A DNA stretch of 64,000 bases from Pseudoduganella namucuonensis (GTDB lineage Bacteria; Pseudomonadota; Gammaproteobacteria; Burkholderiales; Burkholderiaceae_D). Under the pieces are notes generated by a model. The model ran no database searches. It had not been told where the DNA came from and saw only the letters and a list, made by a program, of their open reading frames with translations. Made by a program: the position numbers and the translations under genes. The stretch lies in assembly GCF_900116645.1 (NCBI RefSeq), contig NZ_FPBO01000002.1:1-64000 (forward strand), written 5' to 3'. Positions 46,371 to 54,944 of this stretch are shown piece by piece. Position 1 is the first letter of the stretch. Every line of letters starts with the position of its first letter.

Positions 46371-46796
46371 ATGACCCGCATCGACTTCCACACCAACGTG
46401 CCCGACAAGATCGCCTACGCCTGCCGCCTGGTGCGCAAGGCCTACGCGGCGCGCAACCGCATCGTGCTGCTGGCGGACGACGAGCAGCAGCGGGCGGAGC
46501 TGGACGGCGCGCTGTGGTCCTTCTCGGGCGTCGATTTCCTGCCGCACGTGGCGGCCGGCGACGCGCTGGCGGCGGAAACGCCCATCGTGTTGACCGCCAG
46601 CGACGACGACGCGCTGCCCCACACGGATCTACTGGTCAACCTGTCGCGCCGCACGCCGGCCCACTTTGCCCGTTTCCAACGGGTAATTGAAGTGGTATCG
46701 TCCGAGGAACAGGACGCGGCGGCGGGCAGGAGGCGCTACGTGTCATATAAGCAACAGGACTATCAACCCACCCACTTCGTCGCCAACAAATCATGA
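46371..46796 (+). CDS. holC: DNA polymerase III chi subunit
   Basis: The 141-residue protein matches HolC, which with psi links the clamp loader to single-strand-binding protein at the replication fork. Landmarks are RIDFHTNVPDKIAYACRLVR at the start, FLPH.AAGD in the middle and RFQRVIEVVSSEEQDAAAGR with RRYVSYKQQDYQPTHF near the end. ATG 46371 is used; a TTG two codons earlier is possible. Its stop overlaps the next gene's start (ATGA), so they are translationally coupled. Confidence 0.9.
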   Translation: MTRIDFHTNVPDKIAYACRLVRKAYAARNRIVLLADDEQQRAELDGALWSFSGVDFLPHVAAGDALAAETPIVLTASDDDALPHTDLLVNLSRRTPAHFARFQRVIEVVSSEEQDAAAGRRRYVSYKQQDYQPTHFVANKS

Positions 46797-47155
46797 GCCC
46801 CGCCCATCCATTCGACGCGTCCATCCCCGTGCTGACGGAGGTCTTGCACGATTTGCCGGCCACACAGCCCGCACTGGCCACCGGCGCGGCGGCGCGCGGC
46901 GACGGCGACGAATTGAGTGGCGGCGACATGGAAGCGCTGGAACGCCGGCTATCGGAGCGCATCCTGCAGCAACTCCAGGCCAGGGTGGACTTCGTGCTGG
47001 AACAGCGCATCAAGGACAGCATGGAGGAAGTGCTCGGCCACGCGCTGCGCGGCCTCACCGCGGAAATCCGCCACGGCCTGCACGACACGCTGGCCCAGAT
47101 CGTCAGCCGCGCCGTCACGCAGGAACTGACGCATCTGCACGCGCAAAAAAAGTAA
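46793..47155 (+). CDS. Small predicted coiled-coil protein coupled to holC
   Basis: The 120-residue product has a variable N-terminal half and a helical C-terminal half, beginning EALERRLSERILQQLQARVD and ending in TQELTHLHAQKK, likely coiled coil. It starts inside the holC stop codon (ATGA overlap). I do not recognise a function. The same order (holC followed by a small DUF2486-like protein) is a pattern I associate with Burkholderiales, which would make it a conserved partner, but this is from memory and untested. Confidence 0.65.
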   Translation: MSPAHPFDASIPVLTEVLHDLPATQPALATGAAARGDGDELSGGDMEALERRLSERILQQLQARVDFVLEQRIKDSMEEVLGHALRGLTAEIRHGLHDTLAQIVSRAVTQELTHLHAQKK

Positions 47156-47272
47156 AAAAGTGACAGCGAAAATAACAACTCCCTTTGCGGGGCGGTTAAT
47201 TTGTTGTACCTTCACGGCTTGTATAGCCAACAAGCATCGGCGTTGCCGTCCTCAATCTATCGGAGAATGTAT

Positions 47273-48409
47273 ATGCAGTTCAACAGCAAGCTGATTCCAT
47301 TTGCCATCGCCCTGGCTTTCGCCGGCAGCGCGTCCGCGCAGGAAATCGTCAAGATCGGCCACGTCGCTCCAGTCTCCGGCCCCTCTTCCCACCTGGGCAA
47401 GGACAATGAATACGGCGCCAAGATGGCGGTGGACGACCTGAACGCCAAGGGCTTCAAGATCAACGGCAAGCCGGTGAAATTCGTGCTGCAGATGGAAGAC
47501 GACGGCGGCGATCCCAAGCAGGGCACCACCGTCGCGCAAAAGCTGGTGGACGCCAAAGTGCAGGGCGTGATCGGCCACCTGAACTCCGGCACCACCGTGC
47601 CCGCCTCCAAGATCTATTTCGACGCCGGCATTCCGCAGATCTCGCCCGCCGCCACCAACCCCATCTACACCAAGCAGAAGTTCAACACCGCCTTCCGCGT
47701 GGTGGCCAATGACAGCAAGCTGGGCGGCACCTTGGGCAAATACGCCGTGGAAAAACTGGGCGCCAAGCGCATCGCCGTGATCGACGACCGCACCGCCTAC
47801 GGCCAGGGCGTGGCCACCGAGTTCACCAAGGGCGCCAAGGGCCCCGGCGTGACCATCGTGGACAAGCAGTTCACCAACGACAAGGCCACCGACTTCAACG
47901 CCATCCTCACCACCATCAAGGCCAAGAACCCGGACCTGGTGTTCTTCGGCGGCATGGACTCGGTGGGCGGCCCGCTGCTGCGCCAGATGAAGGCGCTGGG
48001 CATCAAGGCCAAGTTCATGGGCGGCGACGGCCTCTGCACCGACGCGCTGCCGCGGCTGGCGGGCGACGCCGCTGCCGACGGCGTGGTGACCTGCGCCGAG
48101 GCGGGCGGCGTGCCGCCCGAGCTGCAAAAGAACATGGACGACTTCCGCGCCCGCTACAAGAAACTGTACGGCCAGGAAGTGCAGCTGTACGCGCCCTACG
48201 TGTACGACGCCGTGATGACGATGGCCACCGCGATGGCGGAAGCCAAATCGAGCGAGCCGGCCAAATACCTGCCCTTCCTGCACAAGATCAAGTACCAGGG
48301 CGTGACCGGCATGATCACCTTCGATCCGTATGGCGACATCAACAACGGCGCGCTGACCCTGTTCACCTACACCGGCGGCAAGAAGACCAAGATGGAAGTG
48401 GTGCAATAA
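47273..48409 (+). CDS. LivK-type amino-acid/amide-binding periplasmic protein, copy 1
   Basis: The 378-residue protein has a signal peptide (IPFAIALAFAGSASAQ) and the family-6 peripla-binding fold, beginning with VKIGHVAPVSGPSSHLGKDN and continuing with VQGVIGHLNSGTTVPASKIY, RIAVIDDRTAYGQGVATEFT and VFFGGMDSVGGPLLRQMKA. Such proteins bind branched-chain amino acids or related ligands for LivHMGF-type transporters. No permease or ATPase gene is in the window. ATG 47273 is preferred to 47267 because GGAG is at a better distance. A paralogue follows after a hairpin that looks like a terminator. Confidence 0.9.
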   Translation: MQFNSKLIPFAIALAFAGSASAQEIVKIGHVAPVSGPSSHLGKDNEYGAKMAVDDLNAKGFKINGKPVKFVLQMEDDGGDPKQGTTVAQKLVDAKVQGVIGHLNSGTTVPASKIYFDAGIPQISPAATNPIYTKQKFNTAFRVVANDSKLGGTLGKYAVEKLGAKRIAVIDDRTAYGQGVATEFTKGAKGPGVTIVDKQFTNDKATDFNAILTTIKAKNPDLVFFGGMDSVGGPLLRQMKALGIKAKFMGGDGLCTDALPRLAGDAAADGVVTCAEAGGVPPELQKNMDDFRARYKKLYGQEVQLYAPYVYDAVMTMATAMAEAKSSEPAKYLPFLHKIKYQGVTGMITFDPYGDINNGALTLFTYTGGKKTKMEVVQ

Positions 48410-48430
48410 GTTAATGTGAGAGCATCGACT

Positions 48431-48461
48431 AGCCGTCCGCGATCCGGACGGCTTTTCTTTT
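48431..48461 (+). terminator. Hairpin terminator or attenuator between paralogous binding-protein genes
   Basis: AGCCGTCCG (48431-48439) and CGGACGGCT (48445-48453) form a 9-base-pair stem followed by TTTCTTTT. It stands only 13 bases before the start of the second gene, so it could lower readthrough rather than abolish it. Confidence 0.8.
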
Positions 48462-48473
48462 GGAGAAAGCAGC

Positions 48474-49610
48474 ATGCAAATTAAGTTCATTCCGCTGGCG
48501 CTGCCGTTGGCGCTGACCCTGGCCTGCGCCGCCGGCGCGCGGGCGCAGGAAGTGGTCAAGATCGGCCACGTGGCCGCGACCTCCGGCCCGTCCGCCCACC
48601 TGGGCAAGGAAGACGAGTTGGGCGCCAAGATGGCGGTCGAGGACTTGAACGCCCAGGGCTTCAAGATCAACGGCAAGGCGGTCAAGTTCGTGCTGCTGCC
48701 GGAGGACGACGCGGCCGACCCGAAACAGGGCGCGGCGGCGGCGCAGAAACTGGTGGACGCCAAGATCAACGGCATCATCGGGCACCAGAACTCCGGCACC
48801 ACGATTCCCGCCTCGAAGATCTATTTCGACGCCGGCATTCCGCAGATCTCCGCCTCGGCCACCAGCCCCGTCTACACGCGCCAGGGCTACAACACCGCCT
48901 TCCGCGTGGTGGCCAACGACAACAAGCTGGGCGGCACGCTGGGCAAGTACGCCGTGACCAAGCTGGGCGCCAAGCGCATCGCCGTGATCGACGACCGCAC
49001 CGCCTACGGCCAGGGCGTGGCGAGCGAGTTCGCCAAGGCCGCCAAGGGGCCGGGCGTGAGCATCGTCGCCAAGGAGTTCACCACCGACAAGGCCACCGAC
49101 TTCAACGCCATCCTCACCAAGATCAAGTCCAAGAACCCGGACCTGGTGTTCTTCGGCGGCATGGACGGCGTGGGCGGCCCGCTGCTGCGCCAGATGAAGG
49201 CGCTGGGCATCAAGGCCAAGTACATGGGCGGCGACGGCATCTGCTCGGAATCGCTGCCCAAGCTGGCCGGCGGCGCCGACGAGTCGGTGACCTGCGCCGA
49301 GGCGGGCGGCGTCACGGCCGACAAGAAGAAGGACCTGGAGGACTTCGCCGCGCGCTTCCGCAAGAAGTACAACATGGAGGTGCAGATCTACGCGCCCTAC
49401 GCCTACGACGCGGTGATGACGATGGCGACCGCCATGGCCAACGCCAAGTCGGCCGACCCGGCCAAGTACCTGCCCTTCCTGCACAAGGTGCAATACCAGG
49501 GCGTGACCGGACCGATCAGCTTCGACAAGTACGGCGACATCAACAACGGCGCGCTGACCTTGTACACCTACAAGGACAACAAGCGCACGGTGCTGGAAGT
49601 GGTGAAATAA
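48474..49610 (+). CDS. LivK-type amino-acid/amide-binding periplasmic protein, copy 2
   Basis: The 378-residue product is the same length as, and closely similar to, the preceding one, with matching segments such as KIYFDAGIPQIS, RIAVIDDRTAYGQGVASEF and VFFGGMDGVGGPLLRQMKAL. It has its own signal peptide (LALTLACAAGARAQ). Differences gather around residues 245-290, where the C-terminal lobe helps form the ligand pocket, so the two may differ in affinity or ligand. It follows by tandem duplication, with a terminator-like hairpin between and a perfect palindromic terminator after its stop. Confidence 0.9.
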   Translation: MQIKFIPLALPLALTLACAAGARAQEVVKIGHVAATSGPSAHLGKEDELGAKMAVEDLNAQGFKINGKAVKFVLLPEDDAADPKQGAAAAQKLVDAKINGIIGHQNSGTTIPASKIYFDAGIPQISASATSPVYTRQGYNTAFRVVANDNKLGGTLGKYAVTKLGAKRIAVIDDRTAYGQGVASEFAKAAKGPGVSIVAKEFTTDKATDFNAILTKIKSKNPDLVFFGGMDGVGGPLLRQMKALGIKAKYMGGDGICSESLPKLAGGADESVTCAEAGGVTADKKKDLEDFAARFRKKYNMEVQIYAPYAYDAVMTMATAMANAKSADPAKYLPFLHKVQYQGVTGPISFDKYGDINNGALTLYTYKDNKRTVLEVVK

Positions 49611-49611
49611 A

Positions 49612-49633
49612 AAAAGGGGCCGCGGCCCCTTTT
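49612..49633. terminator. Bidirectional palindromic terminator
   Basis: AAAAGGGGCCG (49612-49622) and CGGCCCCTTTT (49623-49633) are perfect complements. A-run and T-run flank them on both strands. It ends both the binding-protein gene and the converging cytochrome gene. Confidence 0.85.
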
Positions 49634-49658
49634 CAAACTTCCAAAGCCCGGCGCGGGA

Positions 49659-49970
49659 TCACTTCTGCGCCAGAACCCATTTCACCAGCGTCTTGGCTTC
49701 CGCCTCGGACACTTGGGGATTGGCCGGCATCGGGATCGCGCCCCAGGTGCCGGAGCCACCCTTGATGACTTTGCCCATCAGCTTGGCTTCGGCGTCCTTC
49801 TGGCCGGCATACTTCGCCGCCACATCCTTGAACGCGGGACCCACCACCTTGTTTGCGACCGCGTGGCAAGCCATGCAGTTTTTCGCCTTGGCCAGGTCCG
49901 CGTTCGCCATGGCGCTTTGCGCCGCGAAAGCCGAAACGGCCACCATACCAACCATCAGAACACGTTTCAT
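49659..49970 (-). CDS. Class I cytochrome c (c-551/c5 type)
   Basis: The 103-residue periplasmic protein has a signal peptide (VLMVGMVAVSAFAAQSAMA) and one haem c site, CMACH in AKNCMACHAVANKVVGPAFK. The methionine ligand is in WGAIPMPANPQVSEAEAKTL. It carries electrons to a terminal oxidase or peroxidase. ATG 49970 is used because GGAGA lies 5 bases upstream; four extra codons upstream are less likely. It is encoded alone. Confidence 0.93.
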   Translation of the reverse strand: MKRVLMVGMVAVSAFAAQSAMANADLAKAKNCMACHAVANKVVGPAFKDVAAKYAGQKDAEAKLMGKVIKGGSGTWGAIPMPANPQVSEAEAKTLVKWVLAQK

Positions 49971-50111
49971 CGTTTTCTCCATAGTAACTAACGCTATTCT
50001 ACCGCCTTCTTACAACGCAGGGATCATACCGGTCGTTGACGTCCGCAACAATATCATCCCCCGTATAGCGCATTCTTTTGTAAGATGATGTAAGTGAACA
50101 AGGAGTTTCCC

Positions 50112-50336
50112 ATGCCCATCATCCTGCTGATCGTCGCGCTGTGCGGCCTGCGTTATTTCGAAGTGTGGAAGTTTGCCGAGTTGTCGTGGTGGTGGATCGT
50201 CGGGCTGATGGTGTTCGCGTTCGTCTGGTTCGAGTTCCTGGAACCCATGCTGGGCCTGGACAAGCGCAAGGCCCACAACGTGGACGAGCAGCGCCGCAAG
50301 GACCGCGTGAAGCAGAATTTCGACAAGAAGAAATAA
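50112..50336 (+). CDS. Small Trp-rich membrane protein (TIGR04438-like)
   Basis: The 74-residue protein MPIILLIVALCGLRYFEVWK... has two short hydrophobic stretches, one with WWW (AELSWWWIVGLMVFAFVWFE), and a very basic C-terminal tail (DKRKAHNVDEQRRKDRVKQ). It matches the Trp-rich small proteins known mainly from Burkholderiales, whose function is unknown. ATG 50112 has an excellent AAGGAG 6 bases upstream, so the earlier GTG at 50094 is not needed. Confidence 0.85.
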   Translation: MPIILLIVALCGLRYFEVWKFAELSWWWIVGLMVFAFVWFEFLEPMLGLDKRKAHNVDEQRRKDRVKQNFDKKK

Positions 50337-50338
50337 AA

Positions 50339-50381
50339 AAAAGGGGTCAGGTTCAATTAAAAATTGAACCTGACCCCTTTT
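50339..50381. repeat. Perfect palindrome with GGGGTCAGGTTCAATT arms (family 3 repeat)
   Basis: Arms 50339-50358 and 50362-50381 are exact reverse complements around a 3-base centre, with A- and T-rich flanks. It starts two bases after the stop of the Trp-rich gene and may terminate it, but it is longer and less GC-biased at its tip than the ordinary terminators here. Confidence 0.8.
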
Positions 50382-50399
50382 CCCCTTTCCTGGCACGAA

Positions 50400-50428
50400 A
50401 AAGCCGGTCCGAGGGCCGGCTTTGTTTT
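50400..50428 (+). terminator. Second hairpin after the Trp-rich gene
   Basis: AAAGCCGG (50400-50407) and CCGGCTTT (50416-50423) form an 8-base-pair stem followed by TTTGTTTT. It probably backs up the preceding palindrome. Confidence 0.75.
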
Positions 50429-50442
50429 GGGCGGCGGCAACT

Positions 50443-50472
50443 TGTCCGAATGTCGCGCCTGACACCGATGTG
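50443..50472. repeat. Single arm of the family 2 repeat
   Basis: These 30 bases are identical to 23418-23447, the right arm of the inverted repeat at 23376-23445. Here only one arm is present. It ends 7 bases before the ilvD stop, as the other copy ends 12 bases before a minus-strand gene's stop. Confidence 0.85.
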
Positions 50473-50478
50473 AAAGTG

Positions 50479-52341
50479 TTAACGCTTGAGCTGGGACAGG
50501 TCGCGCACGGCGCCGCGGTCGGCGGAGGTGGTCAGCGCGGCGTAGGCTTGCAGCGCCTGCGAGACGTAGCGCTCGCGGTCGACCGGTTGCCACGCGTCGG
50601 CGCCCTTGGCTTCCATCGCGGCGCGGCGGGCCGCCAGTTCGGCGGCGTCGACGCGCAGGTTGATGGCGCGGTTGGGGATGTCGATGTCGATCATGTCGCC
50701 CTCTTCCACCAGGCCGATGGCGCCGCCCTCGGCCGCTTCCGGCGAGGCGTGGCCGATCACCAGGCCCGACGAGCCGCCCGAGAAGCGGCCGTCGGTGAAC
50801 AGCGCGCAGGCCTTGCCCAGGCCCTTGGACTTGATGTAGGAGGTCGGGTACAGCATCTCTTGCATGCCGGGGCCGCCTTTCGGGCCCTCGTAGCGGATGA
50901 TGACGACGTCGCCCTCGTGCACGGTGTCGCCCAGGATGGCTTCGACCGCCGCGTCCTGGCTTTCGAACACGCGCGCCTTGCCGCTGAACTTCAGGATGCT
51001 TTCGTCCACGCCCGCCGTTTTCACGATGCAGCCGTTTTCAGCCAGGTTGCCGTACAGGACGGCCAGGCCGCCGTCCTGCGAGTAGGCGTGCTCCTTGTCG
51101 CGGATGCAGCCCTTTTCGCGGTCCAGGTCCAGCGCGTCGAAGCGCTCGGACTGGGAGAACGCGGTCTGGGTCGGCACGCCGCCGGGGGCGGCGCGGAACA
51201 TCTGGTGCACGGCGGGATCGTCGCTGCGCTTGATGTCGTTCTTCTCGATCGCCTCGCCCAGCGTCTTGGCGTGCACGCTGTAGACCGAGGTGTCGAGCAG
51301 GCCGGCGCGGGCCAGCTCGCCCAGGATGGAGACGATGCCGCCGGCGCGGTGCACGTCCTCGATGTGGAACTTGTCGGTCATCGGCGCGACCTTGCACAGG
51401 CAGGGCACGTTGCGCGAGATGCGGTCGATGTCGGCCATCTTGAATTCGACCTCGGCCTCGTGCGCGGCGGCCAGCAGGTGCAGCACGGTGTTGGTGGAGC
51501 CGCCCATGGACACGTCCAGCGCCATCGCGTTCTCGAACGCGGCCTTGGTGGCGATGTTGCGCGGCAGGATGGTGGCGTCGTCCTGCTCGTAGTAGCGCTT
51601 GGCCAGTTCCACGATCAGGCGGCCGGCGCGCAGGAACAGTTCCTTGCGGTCGGAGTGGGTGGCCAGGATGGTGCCGTTGCCGGGCAGGGACAGGCCCAGC
51701 GCCTCGGTCAGGCAGTTCATCGAGTTGGCGGTGAACATGCCGGAGCAGGAGCCGCAGGTCGGACAGGCGGAGCGCTCGATCTCGGCCACGTCGGCGTCGG
51801 AGACGGTGCTGTCGCCGGCCTTGATCATGGCGTCCACCAGGTCCAGCTTGATGATCTTCTTGTTGCCGTCGACGACCTTCAAGACCTTGCCCGCTTCCAT
51901 CGGGCCGCCGGACACGAACACCACCGGGATGTTCAGGCGCATCGCGGCCATCAGCATGCCGGGGGTGATCTTGTCGCAGTTGGAGATGCAGACCATGGCG
52001 TCGGCGCAGTGCGCGTTGACCATGTATTCGACCGAGTCGGCGATCAGGTCGCGCGAGGGCAGCGAGTACAGCATGCCGCCGTGGCCCATGGCGATGCCGT
52101 CGTCGACGGCGATGGTGTTGAATTCCTTGGCGACGCCGCCGGCCGCCTCGATCTCGCGCGCCACCAGCTGGCCCAGGTCCTTCAGGTGCACGTGGCCGGG
52201 CACGAACTGCGTGAACGAATTGACGACGGCGATGATCGGCTTGTCGAAATCGCCGTCCTTCATGCCGGTGGCGCGCCAGAGGGCGCGGGCGCCGGCCATG
52301 TTGCGGCCGTGGGTGGTGGTGCGTGAGCGGTATTGCGGCAT
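50479..52341 (-). CDS. ilvD: Dihydroxy-acid dehydratase
   Basis: The 620-residue iron-sulfur enzyme makes the 2-keto acids for valine, leucine and isoleucine synthesis. Its 4Fe-4S ligands are Cys residues in [13 protein letters not shown] and [18 protein letters not shown], and the N-terminus is the standard [20 protein letters not shown]. The C-terminal domain includes [21 protein letters not shown]. Length is normal. It is divergent from a LysR gene with a clear operator-like repeat between them. Confidence 0.96.
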   Translation of the reverse strand: MPQYRSRTTTHGRNMAGARALWRATGMKDGDFDKPIIAVVNSFTQFVPGHVHLKDLGQLVAREIEAAGGVAKEFNTIAVDDGIAMGHGGMLYSLPSRDLIADSVEYMVNAHCADAMVCISNCDKITPGMLMAAMRLNIPVVFVSGGPMEAGKVLKVVDGNKKIIKLDLVDAMIKAGDSTVSDADVAEIERSACPTCGSCSGMFTANSMNCLTEALGLSLPGNGTILATHSDRKELFLRAGRLIVELAKRYYEQDDATILPRNIATKAAFENAMALDVSMGGSTNTVLHLLAAAHEAEVEFKMADIDRISRNVPCLCKVAPMTDKFHIEDVHRAGGIVSILGELARAGLLDTSVYSVHAKTLGEAIEKNDIKRSDDPAVHQMFRAAPGGVPTQTAFSQSERFDALDLDREKGCIRDKEHAYSQDGGLAVLYGNLAENGCIVKTAGVDESILKFSGKARVFESQDAAVEAILGDTVHEGDVVIIRYEGPKGGPGMQEMLYPTSYIKSKGLGKACALFTDGRFSGGSSGLVIGHASPEAAEGGAIGLVEEGDMIDIDIPNRAINLRVDAAELAARRAAMEAKGADAWQPVDRERYVSQALQAYAALTTSADRGAVRDLSQLKR

Positions 52342-52413
52342 GATGGAACTCCCAGGTTAATGCACAAGAGTGCCCTGCCCGCATCCCCGTGTCAAATATA
52401 AGATTCGCGGCCC

Positions 52414-52436
52414 TGTGATATTCTTCATATATCACA
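52414..52436. promoter_or_regulatory. LysR-type operator candidate
   Basis: TGTGATAT (52414-52421), 7 bases and ATATCACA (52429-52436) form a perfect inverted repeat in the ilvD/LysR intergenic region. It contains the T-N11-A spacing typical of LysR boxes. The LysR protein encoded 26 bases to the right is the likely binder. Confidence 0.65.
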
Positions 52437-52461
52437 GCAACGAATTATCATGGTCTTCCAT

Positions 52462-53355
52462 ATGAACCTCGAACTCAGGCAGCTGCGCTACTTCGTCACC
52501 GTGGCCGAGGAACTCCATTTCGGCAAGGCCGCGCTGCGCCTGCACATGACGCAGCCGCCGCTGTCGCAGGCCATCCAGGGCCTGGAGGAGTTGCTGGGCG
52601 CGGCGCTGTTCGAGCGCAACCGGCGCGGCGTGGCGCTGACGCCGGCCGGCGCGGCGCTGCTGCCGGAGGCGCGCCGCCTGCTGGCGCAGTCGCTGGAACT
52701 GCCGGGGCTGGTGCAGCGCGCGGCCGCCGGCGAGGTGGGACGCATCGCGCTGGCCTTCGTCTCGTCGGCCGACTACAGCGTGCTGCCGCCCTTCCTGCGC
52801 GCCTACCGCGCCGCCTATCCGCAGGTGCAGATCACGCTGCAAGAGGCCACCTCCGACCTGCAGCTCGAGCAGCTGCTGCACAACCGCATCGACGCCGGCC
52901 TGTTGATCCCGCCGCTGCCGGACAAGGCGAAGGCCGAACTGGACTATCTGCCGGTGCTGAGGGAGCCGCTGGTGCTGGCCGCGCCCACCGGCCTGCCGGC
53001 GCTGCGCGGCAAGAAGAAGGTGGCGCTGAAGGACTTGCCGCCGCTGCCGCTGATCATCTTCCCGCGCGCGATCTCGCCGGCGTTGTACGACGCCATCCTG
53101 GGCGTGTTCCGCGCGGCCGGCGTGACGCCGGAGATCGGCCAAGAGGCGATCCAGATGCAGACCATCGTCAGCCTGGTGTCGGCTGGCATGGGCCTGGCAC
53201 TTGTGCCACAATCGGTCTCGAATTTGATGCGCCCCGGAGTAGAATACCGCTCGCTGCGCGACCCGACACCGCTGGTCGAGACCGGCCTGGCCTGGCGCCG
53301 CGACAACCAGTCGCCGGTGCTGCTGGGCTTTTTGGGCTTACTGAGGAATTACTAA
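52462..53355 (+). CDS. LysR-family regulator divergent from ilvD
   Basis: The 297-residue regulator begins MNLELRQLRYFVTVAEELHF, a typical LysR start, with helix-turn-helix LRLHMTQPPLSQAIQGLEE and the effector domain RIALAFVSSADYSVLPPFLRA. It resembles the BenM/CatM-type LysR proteins that respond to aromatic acids or amino-acid intermediates. ATG 52462 is preferred to 52450 because it matches the family's start. It probably autoregulates and may control ilvD across the shared region. lgt follows only 13 bases downstream, which is probably chance readthrough rather than functional grouping. Confidence 0.9.
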   Translation: MNLELRQLRYFVTVAEELHFGKAALRLHMTQPPLSQAIQGLEELLGAALFERNRRGVALTPAGAALLPEARRLLAQSLELPGLVQRAAAGEVGRIALAFVSSADYSVLPPFLRAYRAAYPQVQITLQEATSDLQLEQLLHNRIDAGLLIPPLPDKAKAELDYLPVLREPLVLAAPTGLPALRGKKKVALKDLPPLPLIIFPRAISPALYDAILGVFRAAGVTPEIGQEAIQMQTIVSLVSAGMGLALVPQSVSNLMRPGVEYRSLRDPTPLVETGLAWRRDNQSPVLLGFLGLLRNY

Positions 53356-53368
53356 GGAACCACGTTTC

Positions 53369-54232
53369 ATGCTGATACACCCGCTGCCCGACCCCATCGC
53401 CTTCGCCCTCGGTCCCGTCAAGATCCATTGGTACGGCTTGATGTATGTGCTGGCCTTCGCCCTGTTCGTGCTGCTGGGCCGGGTGCGCATCAAGCAGCCG
53501 CACATCGCCGCGCAGGGCTGGCGCAACGAGGACCTGGACGACATGCTGTTCTACGGCATGCTGGGCGTGGTGATCGGCGGCCGGCTGGGCGAGGTGCTGT
53601 TCTACCGTCCCGAGTACTTCCTGACGCCGCTGGAGATCTTCAAGGTGTGGAACGGCGGCATGTCCTTCCACGGCGGCTTCCTGGGCGTGATGCTGGCCAT
53701 GTGGCTGTGGGCGCGCAAGTCCGGCCGCAACGTGCTGGACGTGTACGACTTCATCGCGCCGCTGGTGCCGCTGGGCTACGCCTGCGGCCGGCTCGGCAAC
53801 TTCATCAACGCGGAGCTGCCGGGCCGCGTGGCCGCGGACCAGACGCTGCCGTGGGCCATGCTGTGGCCGAACACCGCCTATCCGCTGGCGCCCAATCCGG
53901 TGTTCCTGGAGGGCCTGCGCCACCCGTCGCCGCTGTACCAGTTGCTGGTCGACGGGCTGGTGGTGTTCGTCATCCTGTGGCCCTACGCGCGCCGCGCGCG
54001 GCCGCGCCTGGCGGTGGGCGCGATGTACACGCTGCTGTATGGCTGCGCGCGCTTCTTCACCGAGTACTTCCGCACGCCGGACTGGGAAACCAGCTTCGCC
54101 GGCTTCACCGTCACCTCCGGCCAGACGCTGTCGCTGCCGATGATCGTCGGCGCGCTGCTGCTGCTGGTGTGGTCCTACAAGCGCAACGTCATTGCAACAG
54201 GGCCTGTATCTTCTTCCACTGCGCGGGCGTGA
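53369..54232 (+). CDS. lgt: Prolipoprotein diacylglyceryl transferase
   Basis: The 287-residue inner-membrane enzyme attaches diacylglycerol from phosphatidylglycerol to the lipobox Cys of prolipoproteins. Conserved parts are WYGLMYVLAF, GVVIGGRLGEVLFYRPEYF, WNGGMSFHGGFLGVM (active-site His) and YACGRLGNFINAELPGRV. It has about seven membrane segments. AAGGA precedes ATG 53369. Its last 44 bases overlap the 3' end of the converging EVE gene, and its C-terminus (NVIATGPVSSSTARA) may be extended by that overlap. Confidence 0.95.
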   Translation: MLIHPLPDPIAFALGPVKIHWYGLMYVLAFALFVLLGRVRIKQPHIAAQGWRNEDLDDMLFYGMLGVVIGGRLGEVLFYRPEYFLTPLEIFKVWNGGMSFHGGFLGVMLAMWLWARKSGRNVLDVYDFIAPLVPLGYACGRLGNFINAELPGRVAADQTLPWAMLWPNTAYPLAPNPVFLEGLRHPSPLYQLLVDGLVVFVILWPYARRARPRLAVGAMYTLLYGCARFFTEYFRTPDWETSFAGFTVTSGQTLSLPMIVGALLLLVWSYKRNVIATGPVSSSTARA

Positions 54233-54647
54233 CCGGCGTGATCGACAGGCGGCTGCCCTTTTGCAGCAGCGCCATGTCCTCCAGTTCGGGCACGGCGCGC
54301 AACTCGGCCAGCGGCAGCAGGCGCGTCTTGCGCAGCGCCTTCACGTCGACCATCATCCAGCGCGGCTGCTCGCGCGTGGCCTTCGCGTCGTAGTAGTGGC
54401 TGGCCGGATCGAACTGCGTGTCGTCCGGATAGGCCGCGCTGGCCACCTCGGCGATGCCGGCGATGCCAGGCTGCGGGCAGCTTGAATGATAGAACAGCAC
54501 GCCGTCGCCGACCCGCATGCCGTCGCGCATGAAGTTGCGGGCCTGGTAGTTGCGCACGCCGAACCAGGGCACGGTGTGTTTCGGCGCGGCCAGCGCGTCG
54601 TCGATGCTCATCTCATCGGGTTCGGACTTCATCAACCAATAAGCCAT
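54189..54647 (-). CDS. EVE-domain protein
   Basis: The 152-residue protein has the EVE/PUA-like fold: MAYWLMKSEPDEMSIDD at the start, WFGVRNYQARNFMRDGMRVGDGVLFYHSS and a C-terminal SRLSITPVTPAQWKKI. EVE domains have an aromatic pocket that binds modified bases in nucleic acids. This one stands alone rather than fused to a restriction nuclease, so a house-keeping RNA- or DNA-related role is likely. It converges on lgt with a 44-base overlap. Confidence 0.92.
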   Translation of the reverse strand: MAYWLMKSEPDEMSIDDALAAPKHTVPWFGVRNYQARNFMRDGMRVGDGVLFYHSSCPQPGIAGIAEVASAAYPDDTQFDPASHYYDAKATREQPRWMMVDVKALRKTRLLPLAELRAVPELEDMALLQKGSRLSITPVTPAQWKKIQALLQ

Positions 54648-54674
54648 ACCGTTCCTCTCTCAAAAAGACGGACG

Positions 54675-54694
54675 AAAAAAAGCGGCTGCCGCTT
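54675..54694 (-). terminator. Terminator downstream of the 6S RNA gene
   Basis: On the minus strand AAGCGG, a 3-base loop and CCGCTT are followed by TTTTT. It lies about 25 bases after the estimated 3' end of 6S RNA and 28 bases before the EVE gene start. Confidence 0.7.
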
Positions 54695-54718
54695 ACGCTG
54701 ACAACCGCTCTTTAGGAG

Positions 54719-54902
54719 TTTAGCCCCGCCTGTGCCGCTATGCCGGCATCCCGAACCAAAAGGCTCAAGGTGGTCACAGTTAGTTCAATTTCGGGTTCAT
54801 CGGGCTAGCGACGCTCACTCCCATCAAACAAAATTCCGCGACCGGTGCATATAAATGGTTCAAGGAATATATGGCAACCGCGAACACCGCAGGGTGACAC
54901 GG
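54719..54902 (-). ncRNA. ssrS: 6S RNA (RNA polymerase regulator), boundaries approximate
   Basis: 6S RNA binds sigma70-RNA polymerase by imitating an open promoter and lowers transcription in stationary phase. The call rests on three points. The gene is directly downstream of zapA on the same strand, the classical zapA-ssrS order. The 3' half, with CCACCTTGAGCC and CGGCACAGGCGGGGC, resembles the CACCUUGAACC and GCGGC region of known 6S RNAs. The two ends can pair: CCCTGC near 54889-54894 with GCGGGG near 54724-54729, then GTGTT with GGCAC. Ends are estimated to within about 10 bases. A terminator follows at 54675-54694. Confidence 0.8.
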
Positions 54903-54944
54903 AGTTTACTCCTCTATCCGCGCCAGGGAAAGGGCTTTCGCCGA

